NCBI GenBank assembly: GCA_051275515.1
Contig: JBNMOT010000025.1
Span: 1 to 29,807 of the forward strand
Reading direction: 5' to 3'
From: Oleispira sp051275515
GTDB taxonomy: Bacteria; Pseudomonadota; Gammaproteobacteria; Pseudomonadales; Oceanobacteraceae
Length of the DNA: 29,807 nt
Part shown: positions 8,093 to 17,300 of the stretch, piece by piece
Position numbering within the stretch: the stretch's first letter is position 1
Layout of the letters: each line of letters opens with the position of its first letter
The notes under the pieces: generated by a model
What the model saw: the letters and a program-made list of their open reading frames with translations, nothing else
The model's database searches: none
What the model was told of the DNA's origin: nothing
Position numbers and translations under genes: made by a program

Positions 8093-8311
8093 TCTCATAT
8101 AAATAATGTTGTGTTTACCTCCTTTGAAACCTAGATTTTATCTGGGATTTTTATTTATTTCTGAGAATAGTCTCAGTGTCTGCAGCGGGTAAACGGCTAC
8201 TATTAATTTAGTGTATGTCATTTAAACTTTTCAAACTCGGTGATAAAGTAGTCAGATGATTTGTGATCCATTTAACGTTCCTCGCCAATTGGCTAATATG
8301 GCCTTTTCACA

Positions 8312-8325
8312 TTGACCCACATCAA
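8312..8325 (+). promoter_or_regulatory. Candidate ANR/FNR box
   Basis: TTGACCCACATCAA matches the FNR/ANR/Dnr consensus TTGAT-N4-ATCAA in nine of ten defined bases. Its centre is about 150 bases before the phosphatase ATG, so an activated promoter at the usual -41.5 spacing would start near 8360 and carry a leader of about 108 bases. It could also act on an unseen short transcript. Confidence 0.5.
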
Positions 8326-8419
8326 ATAGTTTTTCTATCGGATTGCCCTTCGGTTTAGCGGACTTGTTCATGTTCTGAGCAATTTACCTGTGCCTAAAAC
8401 CTCTAATGGCTATTTTATA

Positions 8420-8448
8420 TTGTTATAAAACCTTCATAATAGCCTCAT
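8420..8448 (+). promoter_or_regulatory. Candidate PhoB (Pho) box
   Basis: Three seven-base repeats spaced exactly 11 bases apart, TTGTTAT, CCTTCAT and GCCTCAT, are separated by four-base A/T-rich spacers. PhoB sites are direct repeats of CTGTCAT with the same 11-base period; matches are 5, 5 and 4 of 7. Position directly upstream of an alkaline phosphatase supports the call. The short distance to the ATG at 8468 would leave a very short leader. Confidence 0.5.
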
Positions 8449-8467
8449 CATTCTTTGGGGTTTTGTC

Positions 8468-9925
8468 ATGCTGCCTATTACGTCTTTCCTTTTCTTACTG
8501 ATCATTCTTTCGAGTCCTGTCATCGCTGAATCTGTCGATCAGAATTCTTGGTATCGCCAAGGTGACCGCTGGTTAAAAGAAAAGGTGACATCGCTTCACA
8601 CTCAATCCCATTCTTCTAATGAATTTCGCGCTGCAAAAAATATCATTCTATTTATAGGCGATGGTATGAGTATCACCACATTAACAGCGTCCCGAATCTG
8701 GCAAGGTCAACAGCAAGGAACATTGGGCGAAGAGCATTTTTTACATTTTGAAACCTTTCCTCATACCGCGTTAATCAAAACCTACAATAGCAATCAGCAA
8801 ACTCCGGATTCTGCTGGCACCATGAGTGCGATTATGACGGGGGTTAAAACTCGTGCCGGAGTCATTAGTATGGGTCCAGAGCAAGATAGAACAAAGTGCA
8901 GTGGCAGCGCACTGCATCATCAAAAAACACTGCTGGAGTGGGGTCATGAGCAAGGTTTTGATACGGGCATTGTGACTACCGCAAGACTTACCCATGCAAC
9001 GCCTGCGGCTACTTACGCGCATAGTCCCGAAAGATACTGGGAAGGTGACTATGATCGCCACCCAAATGCCTACTGGTATGGCTGTGACTCTATTGCTAAG
9101 CAGTTGGTTGAGAAGGCTTATCCTGCGGGTCTAGATTTAGCATTAGGAGGAGGAAGTTCTCAGCTTAAAAACTATTACGCTTCATTCAAGCAACAATTTC
9201 CTGCTGGGCATTTATTGAAAAATAGAAAAGACTGGCTTGAGTGGCAAGCCGTTAACGTTAATCCTACAGCAGGCCCCGTTTTGGGTGTGTTTTCATCAGA
9301 GCATATGGACTATGAAATGGATCGAAGCGATGATCAGCCTTCCCTAATACAGATGACAAAGAGCGCCGTTCAATATTTACAGGGCCGAGATGATAAGTAT
9401 TTATTAGTCATTGAAAGCGCAAGAATTGATCATGCTCACCATAAAGGAAATGCTGCGCGAGCGTTAGCTGAAACCGCTATGCTGGCTGACAGTGTTCAGT
9501 TGGCCGATGACATGACCCGTGATGAAGATACATTAATTATTGTCACTGCAGATCATAGCCATACTTTTGTGATGGCAGGGTACCCAAAACGTGGAAATCC
9601 TATTTTAGGTCTCTCTAAGAATCAAAAAAACGAACTCGTACTCGCCAATGATGGCTTACCTTATACCACGCTGGGTTATGCCAATGGCCAAGCCTATGGG
9701 CGGGCGAGTCAACTTCAGTCACTTGTTCATAGCGAAGATAAAGACTTCCAGCAAAAAGTGGCCGTGCCATTAGAATTTGAAACTCATGGCAGTGATGATG
9801 TCGCTTTGCATGCTAAAGGCCCAGGAGCTTACCTGTTTTCAGGTTTAATGGAACAAAATGAAATTTTTCATACGATATTGCAAGCGCTTGCGAGTAGCGA
9901 TAAAAAAACGGAGGATTCTCAATAA
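8468..9925 (+). CDS. Exported alkaline phosphatase (PhoA family), first of a pair
   Basis: A 485-residue phosphomonoesterase of the alkaline phosphatase superfamily. Residues 1-20 are a signal peptide ending VIA, so it acts in the periplasm or outside. Active-site residues are visible: Asp65 in IGDGMS, the nucleophile Ser115 in DSAGT, Arg173, His176 and Thr178 in TARLTHATPA, Glu316 and Asp321 with His325 in IESARIDHAHH, Asp362-His363 in TADHSHT, and His440 in ETHGSDD. Residues equivalent to E. coli Asp153 and Lys328 are both His, the pattern of animal-type enzymes with higher activity and altered metal preference. The stop overlaps the start of the next phosphatase by one base (TAATG). Candidate Pho and ANR sites lie upstream. 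A GGGG at 8457-8460 is the only Shine-Dalgarno-like string. Confidence 0.93.
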   Translation: MLPITSFLFLLIILSSPVIAESVDQNSWYRQGDRWLKEKVTSLHTQSHSSNEFRAAKNIILFIGDGMSITTLTASRIWQGQQQGTLGEEHFLHFETFPHTALIKTYNSNQQTPDSAGTMSAIMTGVKTRAGVISMGPEQDRTKCSGSALHHQKTLLEWGHEQGFDTGIVTTARLTHATPAATYAHSPERYWEGDYDRHPNAYWYGCDSIAKQLVEKAYPAGLDLALGGGSSQLKNYYASFKQQFPAGHLLKNRKDWLEWQAVNVNPTAGPVLGVFSSEHMDYEMDRSDDQPSLIQMTKSAVQYLQGRDDKYLLVIESARIDHAHHKGNAARALAETAMLADSVQLADDMTRDEDTLIIVTADHSHTFVMAGYPKRGNPILGLSKNQKNELVLANDGLPYTTLGYANGQAYGRASQLQSLVHSEDKDFQQKVAVPLEFETHGSDDVALHAKGPGAYLFSGLMEQNEIFHTILQALASSDKKTEDSQ

Positions 9926-11520
9926 TGATGTTTTATAAATTAATAAAATTTAACAGAATTGATGTTGTGAAAATGAAAATACTCTTCGTTTTTAGTCTCT
10001 GTGCAGTATTATCTGCTTGTTCGACTGAGTTAGGTTTTAGCGAGAGTTCTGAAGCAGGCATCAAAGATTTACGCAATGCTGAACAGTGGTATCAACAAGG
10101 CAAGACGAGTGTACAAAAAAGAAAGTTAGAGCTTGCTAAAGCTCGACAATCGACTAGTAATAACACCGCGACCCATGAAGCGAAGGCAAAGAATATTATC
10201 TTTGTTTTAGGCGACGGAATGGGTGTCAGTACGCTTACGGCGGCGAGAATTTATGTCGGTCAGCAGCAGGGTCTACTAGGTGAAGAATTTGCACTGAGTT
10301 TTGAGAAGTTTCCCTACTTAGCGTTAATAAAAACGTATAATGTCGATCTGCAAACCCCAGACTCTGCCGGTACGATGTCGGCCTTGATGACCGGGATTAA
10401 AACCAATGAAGGCATCATTAGTTTACCGGCTTCCGTACAGCGATCTGATTGTTCTACCTTGCCAAAGAAAACCTTAGCCACGTTTATTGATCTTGCGAAA
10501 GCCAAGGGTAAAAGCACGGCCATGATCACCACGGCCAGAGTGACTCATGCAACCCCCGCAGTGACTTATGCTCACAGTGTTGATCGAAATTGGGAAAGCG
10601 ATGAGTCGATTCCTAATAAAGATAAAAAACTCGGTTGCGTCGATATTGCCAGTCAGTTTATTGATAATAAACAGCGGTCATTGGATGTTTTATTTGGCGG
10701 TGGCCGTCGCCATTTCTTGCCCGCAGCAGACGGTGGTAAGCGCAGTGATTATAGAAATTTGATCGAAGAGTGGCAGCAGCAAGGACGTTATGTCTCAAAC
10801 CTCGAGCAGTTAGAAAAGCTACACGATGTCGGTGAATTAAAGGATTCGACGTCTAATCACGCTGAGCCTTGGTTGGGGTTGTTTTCTAGCTCGCATATGG
10901 ATTATGCCTACCAACGCCCTAAAGAGCAGCCATCGTTGCAACAAATGACGGCGGTGGCGTTAAAACGACTGGAGAAAAATAAACAAGGCTATGCACTGGT
11001 TATCGAGGCGGGGCGTATTGATCATGGGCATCATGATGGCACAGCCTATAAAGCCTTAACCGAAACTCAAGAGCTGCACGAAACGGTTGAGTGGTTACTA
11101 GCTCACGTTGATGTCAGTGAAACATTAATCGTTGTGACCGCAGACCACAGTCATACCTTAACGCTGGCGGGCTATGCTACTCGAGGTAATCCTATACTAG
11201 GCGACGTTGTGTCTAATGATGCGAAGGGATATCCAGAAAAAAATGCGAGTTTAGATCTTGCCGGTAATACATATACCTCGTTGGGTTATCGTGATGGCCC
11301 TGGTGCAAATCATGTTAAAGACCCTTCAGTCAATAATCCAGAGAAAGATGAGTTAGCAAAAGATGATCCTAATTATAGACAAATTGCTCTGGTGCCCATG
11401 GATTATGAAACCCATGGAGGAGAAGATGTCGCCTTGTATGCTATTGGACCGCACGCTCAATTGTTCACTGGAACTCTTGAGCAGCATTGGGTTTTCCATG
11501 CGTTAAAGTACGCGATGTAA
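9925..11520 (+). CDS. Alkaline phosphatase, predicted lipoprotein, second of a pair
   Basis: A 531-residue paralogue of the preceding enzyme with all active-site elements: Asp97 in LGDGMG, Ser147 in DSAGT, Arg205, His208 and Thr210, Glu361, Asp366 and His370 in IEAGRIDHGHH, Asp407-His408, and ETHGGED near the end. Unlike its neighbour it has a lipobox, LSAC with Cys32, followed by Ser, so it should be lipidated and sorted to the outer membrane. The ATG at 9925 fits GGAGG at 9910-9914; an internal ATG at 9973 would give a more usual 16-residue signal sequence. A helical linker, about 45-85, separates the lipid from the catalytic part. One-base overlap with the first gene implies translational coupling. 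Two enzymes in different places suggest staged release of phosphate from organic esters. Confidence 0.93.
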   Translation: MMFYKLIKFNRIDVVKMKILFVFSLCAVLSACSTELGFSESSEAGIKDLRNAEQWYQQGKTSVQKRKLELAKARQSTSNNTATHEAKAKNIIFVLGDGMGVSTLTAARIYVGQQQGLLGEEFALSFEKFPYLALIKTYNVDLQTPDSAGTMSALMTGIKTNEGIISLPASVQRSDCSTLPKKTLATFIDLAKAKGKSTAMITTARVTHATPAVTYAHSVDRNWESDESIPNKDKKLGCVDIASQFIDNKQRSLDVLFGGGRRHFLPAADGGKRSDYRNLIEEWQQQGRYVSNLEQLEKLHDVGELKDSTSNHAEPWLGLFSSSHMDYAYQRPKEQPSLQQMTAVALKRLEKNKQGYALVIEAGRIDHGHHDGTAYKALTETQELHETVEWLLAHVDVSETLIVVTADHSHTLTLAGYATRGNPILGDVVSNDAKGYPEKNASLDLAGNTYTSLGYRDGPGANHVKDPSVNNPEKDELAKDDPNYRQIALVPMDYETHGGEDVALYAIGPHAQLFTGTLEQHWVFHALKYAM

Positions 11521-11588
11521 GGTATTAAAATAGTCGAGTACTAATAGAAGAACTAATAGATAATAGTGCAAAAGTAAGGCGTTAAATT

Positions 11589-12404
11589 GTGTCCATTTTT
11601 AAATTACAACAATTCTCAGTTAAGCAAACGCTTGCAGGCATGAAAATCTGTTCAGATAGTTTACTGTTTGGTGCATTAATTCCTATTAATAAAAGTACCA
11701 AGCGGATTTTAGATATTGGAACGGGCACTGGCATTTTAGCGCTCATGCAGGCACAAAAATCGAAGGCATTAACGGAGTCATCCTTAGAAAAGATTACCGC
11801 CGTTGAGTTAACGCAAGCGGCCGCCGTGGAAGCGCAAGAAAATTTTAGTAATAGCCCTTGGTCTGAGTATTTAGACCTTGTAATACAGGCTATCCAGCAA
11901 TTTTCGAAGCACTTTAAACAGTCTGCAATGAGCCATCAAACTGTTGGCTATGATCTGATTATGTGCAACCCACCTTTCTTTGTTAATCAAACAAAAACGT
12001 CAGTCGATAACCCTTTACGCCATGCTGCGCGTCACAGTGATAGCTTGTCATTTACCGATCTTTGTCAGAGTATTGATAAGTTATTAACGGACTCTGGTCG
12101 CGCTCATCTATTGCTACCAGTAATCGCCATTACTGAGTTCTGCGTGGCCGCTTCTGCTGCTGGGTTGGGACTTGTTGAGCGTATGGATATAGCAGAAAGT
12201 CCATGTCATCCGGTAAAAGTAGCTGCGCTAACGTTCGCCAGAGACAATATGTTAGCGGTTCACAAGCGTGCGAGTGACAGTGATTCTGCACTAACATTGA
12301 TGATCGAATATAAGCACGGGCGACTGAATAAGTTTAAGCAAGCAAATGTACACAGTGATGACGTGCGTGACTTGCTCAGTCCTTTTTTATTACGTTACTT
12401 ATAA
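11589..12404 (+). CDS. trmN6: tRNA1(Val) (adenine-37-N6) methyltransferase-like protein
   Basis: A 271-residue class I methyltransferase. SAM-binding motif I is LDIGTGTG at 41-48, and the amino-methylating catalytic motif NPPF at 127-130 is typical of N6-adenine enzymes. The N-terminal pattern FSVKQTLAGMKICSDSLLFGAL is the signature of the YfiC/TrmN6 family, which methylates A37 of tRNA-Val. The usual family length is about 240; extra residues lie at about 55-66 and 108-118. It starts with GTG at 11589, after TAAGG at a 9-base gap. It follows the phosphatase operon by 68 bases with no clear terminator between. RNA target is inferred from family. Confidence 0.85.
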   Translation: MSIFKLQQFSVKQTLAGMKICSDSLLFGALIPINKSTKRILDIGTGTGILALMQAQKSKALTESSLEKITAVELTQAAAVEAQENFSNSPWSEYLDLVIQAIQQFSKHFKQSAMSHQTVGYDLIMCNPPFFVNQTKTSVDNPLRHAARHSDSLSFTDLCQSIDKLLTDSGRAHLLLPVIAITEFCVAASAAGLGLVERMDIAESPCHPVKVAALTFARDNMLAVHKRASDSDSALTLMIEYKHGRLNKFKQANVHSDDVRDLLSPFLLRYL

Positions 12405-12472
12405 GACAGAAATGTACAAGCGCTCGGCCCCACGATAGAGTATGGTTTTCTATAACATAGACTAGGTTGACG

Positions 12473-13303
12473 ATGCAGTCTTTATCAAAATCCATTCTTT
12501 GGCCAGTATGGCTAATGGCCGAGCAAGAGTTACAGGCTTCCTTCGCTAGCAAGCGAGGATTATTTGTCAGCATGACCTTCATCGTTATATGGACGCTGCT
12601 GCTTTTTTATCCCATTCGTTTCTCAGTAGAAGCGTTGCAAAGCCCTGATACTCATTCAATCATGTTAAGCGCATTAAGTGTGATCGGTTTAGAGCGCTTA
12701 AAAGAGTGGCAACTGGCAGAATTCGCTATTTATTGGATTGTCGCGTTGTTTTTATTTCCGGCATCGAGCCTGTTAATGGCGACGGATCAGATGATCTCTG
12801 AACGTAATCGAGGGGGGCTTAGATTTTTAACCTTACGCTGCAGTCGGGGACAGATTTTCTTTGGACGATTTGTCGGCCACTTACTCATCCAAACCTGCCT
12901 AATAGTAATGACTCTTGTGATTACTTACTTGCTACTGATCTTTAACAGTACACAACTTTGGTTAGAGGGATTGAAAATAATCCCCTTGTTATTATTAAAT
13001 CTAGTATTCGTTGTCTGTCCTTTTATTGCATTAATGAGCCTATTGTCGGTGTTAATGAATTCTGTGCGCATGGCCTCTTTAATGGCGATCATTATACTGC
13101 TACTGGGTGGCTTAATGGTGAATGTTGCCGCTTCATATTTCCCCTTTTTGTCGCTATTGAATTATTGGATACCGGGTGCGCAAGTGGCAGAAATATCTCG
13201 GCTGAATCCTACGACTGCACTTTTCACCCTATGGCATCCTGCGATGCAAACACTGGGGTTTTTAGTATTAGGCTATGGACTATTTAGAAGGCAGGCAATA
13301 TGA
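12473..13303 (+). CDS. ABC-2 type transporter permease
   Basis: A 276-residue integral membrane protein with about six hydrophobic segments, roughly at 30-50, 85-105, 135-165, 170-200, 205-225 and 252-272. The cytoplasmic loop DQMISERNRGGLRFLTLRCS is typical of ABC-2 permeases. It overlaps the ATPase gene by four bases (ATGA), so they form one transporter. The start at ATG 12473 has AGG six bases upstream; a TTG two codons earlier is less likely. Substrate is unknown: neighbours do not help, and the pair could export a lipid, peptide or drug. Confidence 0.88.
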   Translation: MQSLSKSILWPVWLMAEQELQASFASKRGLFVSMTFIVIWTLLLFYPIRFSVEALQSPDTHSIMLSALSVIGLERLKEWQLAEFAIYWIVALFLFPASSLLMATDQMISERNRGGLRFLTLRCSRGQIFFGRFVGHLLIQTCLIVMTLVITYLLLIFNSTQLWLEGLKIIPLLLLNLVFVVCPFIALMSLLSVLMNSVRMASLMAIIILLLGGLMVNVAASYFPFLSLLNYWIPGAQVAEISRLNPTTALFTLWHPAMQTLGFLVLGYGLFRRQAI

Positions 13304-14223
13304 GTTCTTTAATTGAATGCCATGATTTGACTAAAACCTATGGCAATAAAAAAGCGTTAGACAAGGTCAGTTTTGAAATTCAAGCAGGGCAACCCATTGC
13401 TTTAGTCGGTCCTAATGGCGCGGGTAAAAGTACCTTGTTCAGTATTCTTGCGGGCTATATGCCAGCAACGTCGGGTGAGGCTAAAATTTTAGGCTATCAA
13501 GTGGGCAGTCCTGAATTAATAGGTCGCATTGGTGCTTTACCCCAAGATGCGATGTTTGACCCTAACCTAACGATTATCCAGCAGCTGAGTTTTCTTGCCC
13601 GACTACAGGGCTTCGGCAAAAATGAAAGCACTAAGGAAGCGGCTCGAGTGTTAGAATTGATGCATCTCAGTGATACGGCCAAAGAGAAGATGACCGCGTT
13701 AAGTCATGGTATGAAAAAGCGCGTGGCCATTGCTCAAGCATTAATGGGCAAGCCTGAATTGGTGCTATTAGATGAACCGACTGCAGGCTTAGATCCAGAG
13801 AATGCACGCAATATTCGCCAGCAAGTCATGGCGTTGTCGGGTGAAACTACCTTTGTAATTAGCTCACATAATTTAGAGGAATTAGAACGTTTGTGTGAGC
13901 AAGTGCTGCACCTAGATCAAGGGCAGTTAAAAGCCCATAAAATGATTGGTCAGCAAGCAGAACAACAACAAGCTATGGCGTATTTAACGCTGCGTTTAGC
14001 GGTTAAAAATCTGGCAGTTGAATCAAAAATCAAACAGCTGCAAGCCGTCTCTCAGATAGATTCTAAACAGGGTGATGAGTTGATTATTCGTTATAATTAC
14101 ACCGAAAACCCCCAGTTGGATCAACAGCTATTGCAGTTATTGGCGGATCATAAAATCCTTTATCGTCAAATAACTCACGGTCGATCATTAGAAGATCAAC
14201 TCTTTATGCAACAAAAGGCCTAA
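13300..14223 (+). CDS. ABC transporter ATP-binding protein
   Basis: A 307-residue ATPase with all nucleotide-binding motifs: Walker A GPNGAGKST at 37-45, Q-loop near Gln82, signature LSHGM at 134-138 (a variant of LSGGQ), Walker B LVLLDEP at 154-160, and switch His190 in SSHNLEE. The C-terminal 100 residues are a variable extension seen in ABC-2 exporters. Coupled translation with the permease through the ATGA overlap shows they act together as a dimeric exporter in the inner membrane. Substrate is unknown. Confidence 0.92.
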   Translation: MSSLIECHDLTKTYGNKKALDKVSFEIQAGQPIALVGPNGAGKSTLFSILAGYMPATSGEAKILGYQVGSPELIGRIGALPQDAMFDPNLTIIQQLSFLARLQGFGKNESTKEAARVLELMHLSDTAKEKMTALSHGMKKRVAIAQALMGKPELVLLDEPTAGLDPENARNIRQQVMALSGETTFVISSHNLEELERLCEQVLHLDQGQLKAHKMIGQQAEQQQAMAYLTLRLAVKNLAVESKIKQLQAVSQIDSKQGDELIIRYNYTENPQLDQQLLQLLADHKILYRQITHGRSLEDQLFMQQKA

Positions 14224-14241
14224 GGTCCAAGTTTGCGAGTG

Positions 14242-14257
14242 CTACTGATAACAGTAG
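14242..14257 (+). repeat. Small inverted repeat after the ABC operon
   Basis: CTACTG and CAGTAG pair perfectly around the loop ATAA. There is no T run after it, so it is a weak terminator at best. It lies between the ABC operon and dnaE. Confidence 0.3.
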
Positions 14258-14321
14258 ATGATTATTCATGGTTGAGTAGGTACAATCAAAACACACTTTA
14301 TTGCATAGTCGATCTTGATCC

Positions 14322-17300
14322 ATGACCAGTCCTGCTGATACGCCAGAAATGATTGAAAAGCTGCCTGCACCTGCCCATTTTGTTCATTTACGGGTGCACT
14401 CAGAATTTTCTATGATCGACGGTATCGTGCGTATCAAAGATTTGATCAAAACCACTGCGGGGCATCATATGCCTGCGGTGGGCTTAACTGATCAGAGTAA
14501 TATGTATGCCTTGGTTAAGTTTTATAAAGCCGCGCAGAGTGCGGGTATTAAGCCTATTATCGGCGCCGATATTTGGATAGAAAATGATGACGCGCGAGAT
14601 TTACCGCACCGTTTAACGCTGTTGGCACACAATAAACAGGGTTATCGCAATATCACTGAGCTTATATCTCAAGCTTATAGTCACAACCAGTTTGATGATA
14701 AAGCCATTGTGCGCAAAGAATGGCTGTTTGAGAAAGGTGTAGGCCTAATCGTATTATCCGGTTTTCGTGATGGTGATATTGGCCAGCAAGTCATTAAAGG
14801 TAATCTAGAAATAGCGGACGGTTTGTTAACCGAGTATGTGCAGCAGTTTGGTGATCGATTTTATCTAGAGATACAGCGCACCGGTCGAGAAGATGAAAAT
14901 TTAGTGCTTAATGCGTCTCTGGCGTTGGCCAGTAAGCATTCCGTACCGGTTGTTGCGACTAACGATGTTCGCTTTATTAACCAAGATGATTTTGAAGCCC
15001 ACGAAACACGCGTCTGTATTGGTGAAAGTTACGCGTTAGCCGATAAACGCCGTAAAAAACGCTACAGCGACCAGCAATATTTCCGCAGCCCTGAAGAGAT
15101 GATTGAACTGTTTCAGGATGTTCCTTCCGCCATCGAAAATACCCTAGAAATTGCCAAACGCTGTAATGTTGAAGTTGAACTGGGTAAGTATTATTTACCG
15201 GACTTCCCGATACCAGAAGGTCTGACAGAAGCGGAGTTCTTCCGTAAGATTTCGTATGAAGGGTTAGACAAGCGTCTTGAGAAAATTCTTAAGCCAGAGC
15301 AGCCAGATTACGAAGAATGTAAAAAAGAATACTACGATCGTTTGAAATTCGAACTCGATATCATTATCGATATGGGCTTTCCGGGTTATTTTTTGATTGT
15401 AATGGACTTTATTCAGTGGTCTAAAGATAACGATATTCCGGTAGGCCCAGGGCGAGGGTCCGGTGCCGGTTCTTTGGTTGCTTACGCGCAAAACATTACC
15501 GATATTGATCCTATTTTATACGACTTGCTGTTTGAGCGATTCTTAAACCCAGAACGTGTATCCATGCCCGATTTCGATATCGATTTCTGTATGGAGCGTC
15601 GCGGTGAAGTGATCAACTACGTGGCCGATCATTATGGTCGTGAAGCGGTATCGCAGATCGTAACCTTTGGTACGATGGCCGCGAAGGCCGTGGTGCGAGA
15701 TGTCGCCCGTGCGCAAAGTAAATCATTTGGTTTAGCCGATAAAATTTCCAAGCTGATTCCGGGTGATCCGGGTATGAGTTTGGCCAAAGCCCTCGATATG
15801 GAACCCTTGTTAAAAGAATTCATCGATGAAGACGATGAAGCGCAAGAAATCTGGGAAATGGCGAAGCGTTTAGAAGGCATCGCCCGCCAAACCGGTAAGC
15901 ACGCCGGGGGTGTGGTAATCGCTCCAACGAAGCTAACCGACTTTGCACCGACGGCGTGTGATGAAGATTATACTGGCCTAGTTACTCAGTTTGATAAAAG
16001 TGACGTAGAAGAAGCGGGTCTGGTTAAATTCGATTTCTTGGGTCTGCGAACCCTAACGATTATTGATTGGGCGATTAAAACGATTAATCGCTTTAAAGAT
16101 AAAACTGGTGAGCCTCATATTCGTATTGAGGAAATTGATCTTGATGATAAAGAGTCGATTGAGTATTTAAAAACCGCCCAAACGACCGCCATTTTCCAGT
16201 TGGAATCGCGCGGTATGAAAGATCTGGTTCGCCGTCTGCAGCCCGATAATCTAGAAGACATGATTGCGCTGGTGGCCTTGTTCCGCCCGGGTCCTCTTGA
16301 ATCAGGCATGGTTGATGACTTTATTAACCGTAAGCACGGCCGCGCAGAAGTGGCTTATCCACACCCTGATTTTCAACACGAAAGCTTAAAAGAAATTTTA
16401 GAACCTACCTATGGCGTCATCGTTTATCAAGAACAGGTGATGCAGATCGCCCAAGTCTTGGCTGGCTATACCCTAGGCGGCGCCGATATGTTACGTCGTG
16501 CGATGGGTAAGAAAAAACCCGAAGAGATGGAAAAGCAACGGGGCACCTTCCGCGATGGGGCTATCTCGGTAGGTGTTGATCCTGAACTGGCGATGAAGAT
16601 TTTCGACCTGGTAGAAAAATTCGCGGGTTATGGTTTTAACAAATCTCACTCCGCGGCGTATGCCGTTGTATCGTATCAAACCCTGTGGTTAAAGCGTCAT
16701 TACCCTGCGCCGTTTATGGCGGCTGTCTTAACATCAGACATGCAAAATACCGACAAGGTGGTCGGCTTTGTAGAAGAATGTCGTCAGATGGGCTTGAATT
16801 TAATATTGCCCAACGTCAACCAGTCAGAGTTTGGTTTTATTGTAAACGATGACGGTGCCGTCGTGTATGGGTTAGGTGCTGTGAAAGGTGCCGGTGAAGG
16901 CCCGGTTGAAGCGATTGTTGAAGCGCGTAATGCGGGGGGAGAATTTAAAGATCTCTTCGATTTTTGTGATCGCTGCGATTCGAAAAAGATTAATAAACGG
17001 GTTCTTGAGGCGCTGGTCCGTAGCGGAGGTTTTGATTGCTTTGGTGAAGATCGTGCCGTCATGATGGCCAGTATTGAAGACGCGGTTAAAGCGGCAAACC
17101 AAAGCGCCGCCAATGAAGCGTCGGGTGTATTCGACTTATTTGGTGATGCAGAGGCAGAAGCGGCAGAGTTTGATCAGCATGATGTGTATGAAAAACATCG
17201 TCACTTGCGCGGCTGGACATTAAAAGAACGCTTACAAGGTGAAAAAGATACCTTAGGCTTGTTTGTTACGGGTCACCCGTTTGATGAATATGAAGACGAA

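Larger units (their letters stand above)
8093..8467 (+). promoter_or_regulatory. Regulatory intergenic region before the phosphatase operon
   Basis: This 375-base stretch holds no gene that I can support. It contains an ANR/FNR-like box at 8312-8325 and a PhoB-box-like set of repeats at 8420-8448, listed separately. The first about 200 bases show nothing clear. The combination suggests control by phosphate and by oxygen, but promoter positions are not certain. Confidence 0.5.
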
